Of a stretch of 64,000 nt of DNA, positions 17,062-26,223 are shown piece by piece (the stretch's first letter is position 1; every line of letters begins with the position of its first letter). Origin of the DNA: QHXW01 sp963847515 (GTDB lineage Bacteria; Acidobacteriota; Terriglobia; Bryobacterales; Bryobacteraceae); the NCBI GenBank assembly GCA_963847515.1, contig CAWKAA010000001.1, forward strand, positions 62,001 to 126,000. The letters run 5' to 3'. The translations under genes and the position numbers were made by a program. The notes under the pieces are model-generated. The model did no database searches. It was not told the DNA's origin and saw only the letters and a program-made list of their open reading frames with translations.

Positions 17062-20000
17062 ATGGCTGGCTCCGCTGTGGCTGGTTTCGTGTTGTCTCAC
17101 GTTGCCGGCGCAGGTTCATAAAGTCGATCCACAGAAAACCATCACTTTTGAAGTAGCCGGGGCGACTGCGGCTTACAGTCTGGACGCATCCCTGGCGGAG
17201 GCGAGCGCAGACAATGGGCTGGTCTCGATAGCGGGCAAACAACCCGGCACTACTCACGTGGTGGTGATCACGCCTTCGGGAGTACAGACTTTTGAGGTCC
17301 TGGTGACTACGCCACCCCCGCATTACCCTCCCGGTTTCGTTATGCCGGTCAGCGGCGCGGAGATGGCCCAGAGCGGTTACTACGAAGGACGGTATTATTC
17401 CAGTCCCGCCCAGGTCCAGAACCAGCTCGACTTTTTGAAGATTAACGGAGATGACCGGACCCACGTGCACATCGTGGAAACCAACCTGGTGGGACCGCTC
17501 GAGCGGGGCCAGCCCAGAATTGCATTGTCGTCCGCGTCCTATCAAGTCGTCACGCCGCGCCGGGACATCACGCTTTTCGATCAAGTACGTGGACGAATCC
17601 CCGCTCACCATCAACGGATCGATTGTCCGGGGATTCCATATGCAGCAAGACAACTGGTTTGTGCATGCCGGCTACACTACTGTGGCGACGTTTGAGGGGC
17701 TATTCCTGCCCATCCAGCCGGAACTTGTGGCCGGCGGTGGATACCGCTATCCACTCACCGAGAATTCTTCGATCACGGCTTCTTTTTATCAGCGTGCAGG
17801 TTCCCGCTTCGGATCTGCTAGGGCATTCCGGAAGTATCGGTGACAGTGAGATACAAATACAGTCCCCGGGAAAACTTCTGGTTCACCGCGGACGCCGGGA
17901 TCAGCCATGGCATCGGTGGCGCGGGACGGCTCTATTACAAGACCGAGCGCGATAATATCGTGGCCCTGGTGCGGTACATGCCGCTGCAGTTTGCGTCTTT
18001 GGGCGCCAACAATTTTCGGGGCCTTCATACGGACCTTTCCTGGACGCGCCATGTCACGAAGAAATTCGACGTGGCCCTGACGTTTTACAACAACAATCTG
18101 GTGCTGCCGGATTTAAGAGAAACGACCATCTCCGGCGCGGCCAACCTCCGCTATCAGCTCACCCGGCACTGGGCCCTTACCGGAGGGGCGATCGCCTCGA
18201 GTTTCCAGACCCAAGTGCCGGCGAGCCCTCGCGATTCGAAATTTCACCCTGCCCGCCGGCCTCGCTTTTCAATCACGGCATTTCGGGGCCACTGGACAAT
18301 ACCAGTTTGCGGTGACACCCGGGCGCGAGAGCGGCGGCAAGCAGTTTCGGGCTTCCCTACGGTCGGGTTGGGGAGCTTTCACGTTCACCGGCTACGCGGA
18401 ACGCGATACCAACGCCCCTACCCTGAGTTTCATCTTCGGCCAGGTGGCGGGATTGCAGCAGGCTCTGGACCAACAGGGCATCAGGGCGACCACCGTTCAG
18501 CAAGTGGACGAGCTTTTGTCGAGTAACTCCTTCCTGATCGCGGCCGGATATATAAAGGGGGCCACCATCAACCTGGTTCCCGTGCGTACGCAGATCGGCG
18601 GGACCGCGGACTGGTCGAGCCGGGGCGCGCATCGGAAACAGTTGAGTTACAGCTTCCTCTTCAACGACAATCAGACGCTCCAGGGGAATACGCGAAGACA
18701 TCGGACATACCCTTTCCTACTCTCAGAGCATCACGCGTTCGGATGACATTTCGCTGGGTTGTTCCATCCTGGGAGTGAAGAATCCCGGAGGATCCCAGCA
18801 ATACACGCCGATTTGCTTCATTGCCTGGCGGCACCAGTTCCAACACGTGCCCTAATTTCATCATTCCTGAACGGCACGGGACCATCACGGGAAACGTCTT
18901 TCGGGACGACCAGTCCAGAGGACTTTTGGAACCGGGCATGCGGCCGATGCCCGAAGTGGAGATCATGCTGGACGATCGCCGGCGCACCGCTTACTCGCGC
19001 CGATGGTTCGTACCGGTTCCCAAATGTGCCCCGCGGTAAACACAGAATCGAGGCTATCTACAGCTCCCGGGAGCCGTTTTTCTTCACCACCGCATCCGGC
19101 CTGGAGGTGGATGAAGACGCCACTGTAGATTTCGGCATCGGCTATTCGCTGTCCGGTTTGATGGGCCAGGTGCTGAATGACGCCGGCCAAGGCGTGGCCG
19201 GCGTCACCGTAGTGATCCGGAGTAGAGGACGAAAGTGGAGCGCGGCAACGGAGGCGGACGGCAGCTTCTTCGTGTCCTCTCTGGTTGCCGGCGACTATGA
19301 CGTCCAGGTGGACGAAGATTCGCTGCCGGCGGGTTATTCCGCGGACGCATCTTATCGCAACCACAACGAGTAACGGTAGGGGCGATCATCGCCGGGCAAG
19401 GCCGGCTTCACTGTGCGAGCATTTCGCAGCATTTCCGGACGAGTGCTCAGATACGATTCGAATGCGGGACGCTATGTTCCAGTGATCCGGGCGCAAGTAA
19501 TTCTTCGCGAGACCGGTTTAACCGCCGTCACCGACGCGATGGGACGGTATCTGTTTCGTGACCTGGCGGCGGGGTCGTATACGTTATCGGTTCAGAACGA
19601 AGCCCAGACATCTACGCGCACGGTTCGACTGGGCGACCAGCCTGTCGATTTAATAAATGTGGATTTTCAGATCAGCAGGCGCGACCCTCCGGATGTCCCG
19701 GCGCCCGCAGTGCTTCCCATGAAACCTCAACCGCTTGTGGCAAACGCTTTAGATTTCAGATCCGTCACAGCGCAGCAACACAATATTCTCGGGCGCCGAT
19801 CTCACTAAAGCGGGCCGGTACCGGGAAGCGATCGTCGAACTGACCGAAGCGGTTCGCATCGCACCCGATTTTGCCCTGGCATTCAATGCCCGCGGCTTTG
19901 CCCTGGTTAATGCTTCACGACTCGGCCGGAGCTATTGAGGATCTGGACAAGGCAATCCTGCTCAACCCAGGTTATCGAAATGCTTACGAGATTCGCGCAA

Positions 20001-20074
20001 TCGCCAGGAGAACCATCGGCGATGCGCCGGGAGCGGCGGCGGACTTAAGGAGATCTCAACAACTGGCCCACTGA
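17033..20074 (+). CDS. Giant usher-like outer-membrane protein: secretin N-domain, barrel, CnaB-like domains, TPR (many frame breaks)
   Basis: Reassembled across frames, this is one protein of about 1,000 residues. Order: signal peptide (WLAPLWLVSCCLTLPAQ); a secretin/CpaC-type N-domain (ITFEVAGATAAYSLDASLAE, ending GIQPGTT-like and VVVITPSGVQTFEVLV); a strand-rich region with aromatic alternation from about 17380 to 18840 (for example VTVRYKYSPRENFWFTADAG), suggesting a beta-barrel; two or three CnaB/carboxypeptidase-regulatory-like domains (GTITGNVFRD, ADGSYRFPNVPRG, GVTVVIRSRGRKW, SISGRVLRYDSNAGRYVPVI, MGRYLFRDLAAGSYTL); and two TPR units (19810-20074). Breaks are inferred near 17575, 17821, 18243, 18690, 18853, 18989, 19362, 19400, 19800 and 19908, several in homopolymers. 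The TPR part may be a separate gene. Confidence 0.5.
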
Positions 20075-20177
20075 CGTTTTTGAAGAAATTCAAATGCCCA
20101 ACAGAACGCGGACACGCTGGATGTTCGGGAATTTCAATAAACCTCGAAATCAGTTTCGGAGAGCACGGGCAAACTAA

Positions 20178-21542
20178 CTATTGGGGCAAACCCCCAGTAG
20201 CCAGGTTGACCCGCATGGTGATGGATCCGACAGTCTTACCCTCGACCTCGGCATTCCAAATAATCGTCTGCCACGCCGGCTCGCCTTGTGAAGGAGACGC
20301 GAGCACTGTTTCCACCGGGTAATCATTGTGGGCATCCACTGAGTAAATAGCTTGGCCAGCGACCATGCTCCAGCCTTTCGGAATCGTCGCGGAAAGTTGC
20401 ACTGTGCGCGATTCAGCGGTCGCGTTGTGAATCACCAGCGGCAAGTGGAGGCGCTCACCGGGGGCGATGGCTACTTCTGGTGCGGACAGCAGCGCGGCCA
20501 GATGATCGATGGCGTGCGCCTTCCAGAATTCCCGATAAAAACTCCAGGGACCGCCGAGTTCGATGGAAAGCCCGTCTCTCTTGGGGGGCCGGTAGCCGGG
20601 CACTGGACTGAATGCGGAAGCGCCGCCGTCGACCCCTTCGAGAATGTCACTGGTGACGGAGGATTTGACCACTGACTTTCCGAAAACCAATAGCACGGGC
20701 TGCTCGAAATACTTGAAGTCACCCTTGGCAATCGCCTCCTTGGCGAGTTGGCCCGTATCGCCCTGCGTGAGATGAAAGGTCATCTCGTCGGCAGCGAGCC
20801 GGTAATAAGGAACGCCGCGTGACGGGGAAACGGCCGTGGTTTCATACCGCGGACCTTTGCCTTCGAGGAAATCCGTGTGGGAGGCGTCGGAAAAATAGTA
20901 CAGCTTCTTGGGCTGCCACGGTTGCAGTCCCTCGGTGAGATTAGAAATATTCTGGCGATCCCGAGGTGGCGAAATTTGTTCCGGGAAAGCGGTAGGGTCT
21001 CCGGCCAGGTCGAAAGCTTCGGTGGCGATGACACCGGAGGCCTGATGATCGCCGTGATTCTCGCCCGCTACGTAAAGAGGAAGCCAGGTAAGGATCACCT
21101 CCGGACGCGTCAGCCGAACCAGCCGCACTGCCTGTGCCAGCGCGGCGCCATGGTTCCAGGTCTCGAGCGAGCGCAGCACATCCTGACCGGGGGTATCGGG
21201 ACCGCCCAGGAACCAGACATTCATTACGCCGAAAGAGGCCAACGCGCGGCGGGCTTCGATATCCCGTTCGGCGCCCAGCGCAGCGGCCTGCTCATTTCCC
21301 ATGGCGTTTCCCCCGCCATCGCCGCGAGTTCCGAAGATGACCGCCACGCGGCGTTTTTCGTCAAAGATCGCTTTGGCAAGATAGCCGGTGACTTCAGTTT
21401 CATCATCCGGATGCGCGACGATGACCAGGATGTCGGCTTTGAATCGGTCGTCCGGGCGGGGAGCCGGCGGAGCTTTGGGAAGCTCCGCCGCCCAGACAGT
21501 AGTGAGCGCCAAGGCGGCCGTGGCAAGGCGAGATTTGGTCAT
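20178..21542 (-). CDS. Secreted PIG-L family deacetylase
   Basis: Zn-dependent N-acetylglucosaminyl-type deacetylase of 454 residues, starting at ATG 21542 with a signal peptide (RLATAALALTTVWAAE). The catalytic AHPDDE motif is in LVIVAHPDDETEVTG and the second metal site in GENHGDHQASG. Beyond the catalytic domain (about 35-300) a C-terminal beta domain (LHLPLVIHNATAESRTVQL) resembles NEW3/CARDB-type modules. It starts 19 bases after the TonB receptor stop, so the two are probably co-transcribed. This suggests it trims an acetylated glycan or glycolipid brought in by that receptor. Confidence 0.87.
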   Translation of the reverse strand: MTKSRLATAALALTTVWAAELPKAPPAPRPDDRFKADILVIVAHPDDETEVTGYLAKAIFDEKRRVAVIFGTRGDGGGNAMGNEQAAALGAERDIEARRALASFGVMNVWFLGGPDTPGQDVLRSLETWNHGAALAQAVRLVRLTRPEVILTWLPLYVAGENHGDHQASGVIATEAFDLAGDPTAFPEQISPPRDRQNISNLTEGLQPWQPKKLYYFSDASHTDFLEGKGPRYETTAVSPSRGVPYYRLAADEMTFHLTQGDTGQLAKEAIAKGDFKYFEQPVLLVFGKSVVKSSVTSDILEGVDGGASAFSPVPGYRPPKRDGLSIELGGPWSFYREFWKAHAIDHLAALLSAPEVAIAPGERLHLPLVIHNATAESRTVQLSATIPKGWSMVAGQAIYSVDAHNDYPVETVLASPSQGEPAWQTIIWNAEVEGKTVGSITMRVNLATGGLPQ

Positions 21543-21561
21543 GCGGGTTCGCGGCCGCCCT

Positions 21562-24500
21562 TCAGAAGCGGAAGTGCAATGCGAGTTGCATTTGCCGCAT
21601 GGGATTGGCCGTGGAGGTGATCTGTCCCGCGCCACCTACATCGACGGTGTTGCCCGGAAGACCGAGATTCACGTGGTTGAACGCGTTGAAATTCTCCCAG
21701 CGAAACTCGACCGTCTTGTTCTCGACAATTACGAATTCCTTGGAGAGCGACAGATTGAAGACAAACAGAGCGGGACCGCGCAGGGAGCCCTTGGAAGCGT
21801 CGCCGTTGCGATAGGGAGCCTGCGGCGCGGTGTATGCGGCGGGATTGAACCACATGTTCGCGTTAGGACTGGACACGCCAGGATTGCCGATTATGTCGGG
21901 GCGGACATAATTGAAGTCGGCGTTTAGCAGAGGGGCATTCGAGATGGTTGGGGTGAAAGCTACGCCCGAGTACATCGTGGTGACGCCACTCAATCGCCAG
22001 CCTCCTGCCACGGCATCCGCCGCCTTGCTTGCGTTCGCAAGATAACGTCGCCCCTTACCGAAAGGTAGTTCCCAGTTATTCAGCAGTGTGACGGCGTGCG
22101 TACGGTCAAAGGTTGCAGGGCCATGGTCGTTGCGGACATTGTAGTTATCGGCGAAGCCGTAGCCACCTTCGCCATTGTCCATGGCTTTGGACCATGTGTA
22201 AGTCAGTAGAAAATCTAGCCCGTGCGAAACTCGCTTCTGCAGCTTCATTTGAAGGCTGTTGTAATCGGAGTTGTCGCAGTTGCAAACATCATAGATAGGT
22301 TGAGTGTCGCCGTACTTAAAGAACGGCCGGCGAGGGCCATAGTCGCCCGGCCCGGGAACCGCCTGGTTGCGGTTCTCGTTGAGGAACCCGTGCCGGCCCA
22401 CATTGCCGACGTAGGCAGCCTCGACAGTGAGGGTGGGCGCAAGCTGGCGCTGGACAGAGAAATTCCAGAAATCGGCCAGGGGTATGCGGTAAGCGTCGAG
22501 CGTATCGAAGAAAAAGTAAACCTGTATGCCGTTCGGCAGGGGATAGCGTCCGGTTGTTCCAATCGGAGGATTGGCTGGGGCCGGCCGCCCGGTAGTCAAA
22601 AATGTCGGGACTGCGGTCGTGTACGAGTTAGGCTGGTTGAGAACCTGCACAAACTGAACCGGAGGATCAAGCTCGGGATTCTGTGCGAATACCGCGCCGA
22701 CGCCCGCTGCGTTGTAGCTGCGACCGTAACCCGTGCGGATCACTGTCTTGTTGTTCAACTGGTAGGCAATGCCCAGGCGCGGGGCAAATCCCAGGTTGTA
22801 GGGCTTGATACCCATATTCCGCGGCACGCTGCCGATGCCCGCGACCACCACTTCGCCTGTCGTGGGATCGAACGTGGCGGCACTCCCCGGCTGGGCTCCG
22901 ACCTGGGGCAGATAGTTCTCATAGCGCAACCCATACGTGAGCGTCAGCTTGGGAGTGATGCGCCACTCGTCCTGTCCGAAGAAGTAGAGGCGCGTCTGGC
23001 GGAGCGCTGGATAGAAGCCAGACCCGGTATTCTGCTGTTGGAAATAAGTCGGATATCCCAGCAGGAATGAACCGAGGCCCTCGCCGGTAGTGGCAGAGCC
23101 GTTGGCAATCGCATCGACGGTGGCGTTGCCGGTAGCCGAGCTGCCGAACGTCACCTCGCCCGCGCGGTGAGTGCTCGAATCGATGCGCTTCTGTTGGGCA
23201 CGCCGGACATCCACGCCCCACTTGATGGTATGGTTCCCGCTCTGCTTGGTCCAGTTATTAACCCATTGGAACTGGTTTTCGGTTTCGCTGAGCGGGCAGT
23301 TGCAACTGTTGACGCCGAGAGAGTAGCCGAAGTTGAACCCGCCATCGCCATTCACGTAGAACGCCGGCATGCCGCTGGTGTCCGGCGAGCCGGTGTTTAG
23401 GCCGAGGATACCGGCATCCAGCGCGGGAGTCTGTCCAAAGCCGTTTGGTAGGTTGTGCGGCCGGTAGCGATAGTACCCGAAGCGGAAGTCGGCGAAAAGT
23501 GTGGAGGTAATGCTGTAGGTGTAACCCAGCGCCAGGCTCTGGTTGCGTGCGTGACTATTCCCTGCAAACCCCAGCGGAGATGGGCCGCCTGCCAGCGCGC
23601 CAAAGGCTCCCGGACCCTCCAGAATGAAATCGGCGAGGCTATAGCGGCCGAAAATATGATGGTTGGCGGAGATGTTGTAGTCGATGCGGCCATCGTATTG
23701 CCCGGAGTCGTTGAGCTGAGGCACCGTGGTGGCATAGTTATTGAACGTCTGACCTGAGGCTCCGAAGTTCGGCATGGGGAGGTAGGTAAGTAGCTTTGCC
23801 ATGGGTGCAGCCGGGGTCAAGACATTTACTTGTCCGTTCATCGCGACAACCTGGCGCCCACTCCCATCCGGGTTACCAGTTCTGGGATCGAAGACCATTC
23901 CTGCTCGAGCCGCCACGCTCTGGCCCTCAGTAGTTGTGACCGTCAACGGATTAGAACAGCCGGTTGGCGAGGTTGTGCCATTGGCGCAAATGTAATTACC
24001 CAGGAGCGCGCTCAGGTCACCACTGCGTTCCGCAGCGGTCGGCACAGTGATAATCTCCGAACCGCTGAGCCGCCGGCGCGTGCCTTCGTATGCAAAGAAG
24101 ACGAACAGCTTGTCCTTCTTGATCGGGCCTCCAATCGTTCCGCCAAACTGGTTCCAGCGAATTGGAGGATCTATGTGACTGAACGGATCCGCAGCGTTGA
24201 ATACGTTATTGCGCAGATATTCGAACGCCGACCCGTGAAACTGGTTCGTGCCCGATTTGGTGGTGCCCTGCAACATAGCGCCGGACACATTGCCAAACTC
24301 CGCATCGTAATTGCTGGTGGTCACTTTGAATTCTTCCAATGCATCGGGATTCGGGTTCACCACAGCCAGACCCAGAATGTTGCTGTGGTTTTCCGTTCCG
24401 TCCAGCAGGAAACCGTTGGAATACGGGAGCTGCCCGTTCATGGGTGTCTGGAGGTCGGCCTGCTGATTCTCGGCGGACGACATGCCCGATCCGGTGGGAT

Positions 24501-25002
24501 ACCGACCCGCGCCCGGCAGCGAGACCAGAAGGGACGTGACATTGCGATCTAAGATCGGCAACTTCTCGAGCTCGTTCGCAGTGAGCGTGGTGCTGACCTC
24601 GGCCCGGTCCTTGATCAGTAAAGGCGCCTCACCGCTGACGGTCACCTCAGTAGCTGCCTTGCCGATCTGCATTTGCGCATCGACGCGTGTCGTAGCATCC
24701 ACCAAAACAGCGGCCCCGGCGTTCAGATCCGCAAATCCAGGCGCCGTGATCACGATCTTGTACTGTCCGGCCAGTAGATGCGTTTGCGTATAATTGCCGC
24801 TACCGTTGGTCTTGGTCTGAACGACTTCGCCGCGCTCGGTATCCGTAATAGTTACCTGAGCATCGGGAACCGCGGCTCCAGCGGGATCGGTTACGGTACC
24901 GCTGATATTCCCGAACGTGGCCTGGCCGAATACGTTCGGAGTTGAAACCACGCCGATTGCCAGGCTGGCAACCGCCGCCATCAAAACATATACCCGTTTC
25001 AT
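21562..25002 (-). CDS. Oar-like TonB-dependent receptor with carboxypeptidase-regulatory N-domain
   Basis: Outer-membrane receptor of 1,146 residues. Signal peptide (VYVLMAAVASLAIGVVSTPN); a carboxypeptidase-regulatory-like domain at about 30-115 (ISGTVTDPAGAAVPDAQVTI); a plug domain (about 120-260) with LTANELEKLPILDRNVTSLL; then a large strand-rich barrel ending in the aromatic C-terminal signature ALHFRF. This is the expanded acidobacterial family thought to import glycans or bind surface polymers. It sits between a TPR gene (21 bases upstream) and a PIG-L deacetylase (19 bases downstream), suggesting a single operon for glycan uptake and processing. Confidence 0.92.
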   Translation of the reverse strand: MKRVYVLMAAVASLAIGVVSTPNVFGQATFGNISGTVTDPAGAAVPDAQVTITDTERGEVVQTKTNGSGNYTQTHLLAGQYKIVITAPGFADLNAGAAVLVDATTRVDAQMQIGKAATEVTVSGEAPLLIKDRAEVSTTLTANELEKLPILDRNVTSLLVSLPGAGRYPTGSGMSSAENQQADLQTPMNGQLPYSNGFLLDGTENHSNILGLAVVNPNPDALEEFKVTTSNYDAEFGNVSGAMLQGTTKSGTNQFHGSAFEYLRNNVFNAADPFSHIDPPIRWNQFGGTIGGPIKKDKLFVFFAYEGTRRRLSGSEIITVPTAAERSGDLSALLGNYICANGTTSPTGCSNPLTVTTTEGQSVAARAGMVFDPRTGNPDGSGRQVVAMNGQVNVLTPAAPMAKLLTYLPMPNFGASGQTFNNYATTVPQLNDSGQYDGRIDYNISANHHIFGRYSLADFILEGPGAFGALAGGPSPLGFAGNSHARNQSLALGYTYSITSTLFADFRFGYYRYRPHNLPNGFGQTPALDAGILGLNTGSPDTSGMPAFYVNGDGGFNFGYSLGVNSCNCPLSETENQFQWVNNWTKQSGNHTIKWGVDVRRAQQKRIDSSTHRAGEVTFGSSATGNATVDAIANGSATTGEGLGSFLLGYPTYFQQQNTGSGFYPALRQTRLYFFGQDEWRITPKLTLTYGLRYENYLPQVGAQPGSAATFDPTTGEVVVAGIGSVPRNMGIKPYNLGFAPRLGIAYQLNNKTVIRTGYGRSYNAAGVGAVFAQNPELDPPVQFVQVLNQPNSYTTAVPTFLTTGRPAPANPPIGTTGRYPLPNGIQVYFFFDTLDAYRIPLADFWNFSVQRQLAPTLTVEAAYVGNVGRHGFLNENRNQAVPGPGDYGPRRPFFKYGDTQPIYDVCNCDNSDYNSLQMKLQKRVSHGLDFLLTYTWSKAMDNGEGGYGFADNYNVRNDHGPATFDRTHAVTLLNNWELPFGKGRRYLANASKAADAVAGGWRLSGVTTMYSGVAFTPTISNAPLLNADFNYVRPDIIGNPGVSSPNANMWFNPAAYTAPQAPYRNGDASKGSLRGPALFVFNLSLSKEFVIVENKTVEFRWENFNAFNHVNLGLPGNTVDVGGAGQITSTANPMRQMQLALHFRF

Positions 25003-25023
25003 TCGATCCCTCCAGTAAAAAAA

Positions 25024-26175
25024 TCACGGTTCCAGGGGTTCATCATCCGGTGCGCCATCCGGTTTCCCCGACGCACCTAGTTTTCGATACACATCCAGTT
25101 CGCGGCGGGCGGCATCGGGGTCGCCCAGAGACTTGTACGCGGACGCAAGCAAGTAATGCGATAGCTTATCACGCGGCTCAAGGTGTGACGCAACTTCCAG
25201 ATGCGCGATCGCCTCGCGCGCCTTACCCTCTTTCAGCAAGAGCCGGCCCAGGGCGACTTGCGCTTCGAAGAAATCCTGGTTGTAACGGACGGCCTTTGAC
25301 AAATGCGCGCGTGCCTGTTCCAGTTGGCCGTGCTCCCTCGCGATCTCGCCGAGTTCGAATTCGGCGATGGCATTTTCCGGAGAGAGCGCCAGTTCCCGTT
25401 CAAATTCTCGAGCGGCTTCGCGGATCGCTTTCGGATCCTTCGATGCGCTCAGGATGGCCCGGCCCAACCCGACGTGCGCTCCCGGCGCGTTGGGATTCAA
25501 CTCGATAGCTTTGCGATACTCCTGTTGCGCCACATCGTAGCGCTGGAGACTCTGCTGGACCTGGGCGTTGGCTAAATGCACCCAGTACGAATCCGGCGCC
25601 GCCTGCATCAACTGCTTCATGAGACTGTAGGACCGGTCGGCGTGCAGGCGCGAAACCTGAAACAGGACCTCAGGATCATTGGGATAGCGCTTCAGAAGCT
25701 CTTCGCCGGCCGCCAGCGCCTTGTCAAACTGTTTTAATTCGTTGTAGGAACGCGCCAGGTGAAGACCAATGAGACGCCCTGTATCTGCATCCGGTGGATG
25801 ATCGAAGGCGGGCGCGAGTACTGCGACCGCTTCCGTGTACTGCCCCAACTCGGCCTGGCAAAGCCCGACCATCAGCTTAACCTGCGGCATGGCCGGATTT
25901 AGCGTTCGGGCGCGATCGAATGCGGCAAGCGCTTCCGAGGCGCGGCCCTCAAAAAACAGAGCCATCCCCAGATTGGCTTGAACTTCAGGAACCGAAGGAG
26001 CGAGCTGCGCCAGATGTTGCAGCGCCTTCGCGGCCTCGCCCCATTTTTTTGATGCCAGCGCCTCACGGGCCTGGTCAGAGTAGCGCGCCAGCTCGGCGTC
26101 TTGCTCTTGTGCGGCTCCGCCTAAAACCCACGACACGAGAAAAAACAGAGATCGAATCGCCGCGCCGAAATTCAT
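25024..26175 (-). CDS. Exported TPR-repeat protein
   Basis: This 383-residue protein has a signal (IRSLFFLVSWVLGGAAQEQ) followed by about nine TPR units, for example VQANLGMALFFEGRASEALA, DVAQQEYRKAIELNPNAPGA and LSHYLLASAYKSLGDPDAAR. It ends in an acidic low-complexity tail (DGAPDDEPLEP). It is probably periplasmic and scaffolds the TonB system encoded immediately downstream; TPR plus Oar-like receptor pairs are common in Acidobacteria. No catalytic motif is seen. Confidence 0.85.
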   Translation of the reverse strand: MNFGAAIRSLFFLVSWVLGGAAQEQDAELARYSDQAREALASKKWGEAAKALQHLAQLAPSVPEVQANLGMALFFEGRASEALAAFDRARTLNPAMPQVKLMVGLCQAELGQYTEAVAVLAPAFDHPPDADTGRLIGLHLARSYNELKQFDKALAAGEELLKRYPNDPEVLFQVSRLHADRSYSLMKQLMQAAPDSYWVHLANAQVQQSLQRYDVAQQEYRKAIELNPNAPGAHVGLGRAILSASKDPKAIREAAREFERELALSPENAIAEFELGEIAREHGQLEQARAHLSKAVRYNQDFFEAQVALGRLLLKEGKAREAIAHLEVASHLEPRDKLSHYLLASAYKSLGDPDAARRELDVYRKLGASGKPDGAPDDEPLEP

Positions 26176-26223
26176 TAGCCCCGGTCACCCTGCCTGAAGA
26201 AAGCGATTTCCTACTATAGAGCA

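Noticed and set aside
15697..20074. Treating the pilus-like locus as a decayed pseudogene cluster
   Set aside because: The codon content and domain motifs are well preserved between the breaks, and similar single-base breaks occur in essential genes of the same window, so sequence error is the simpler explanation.
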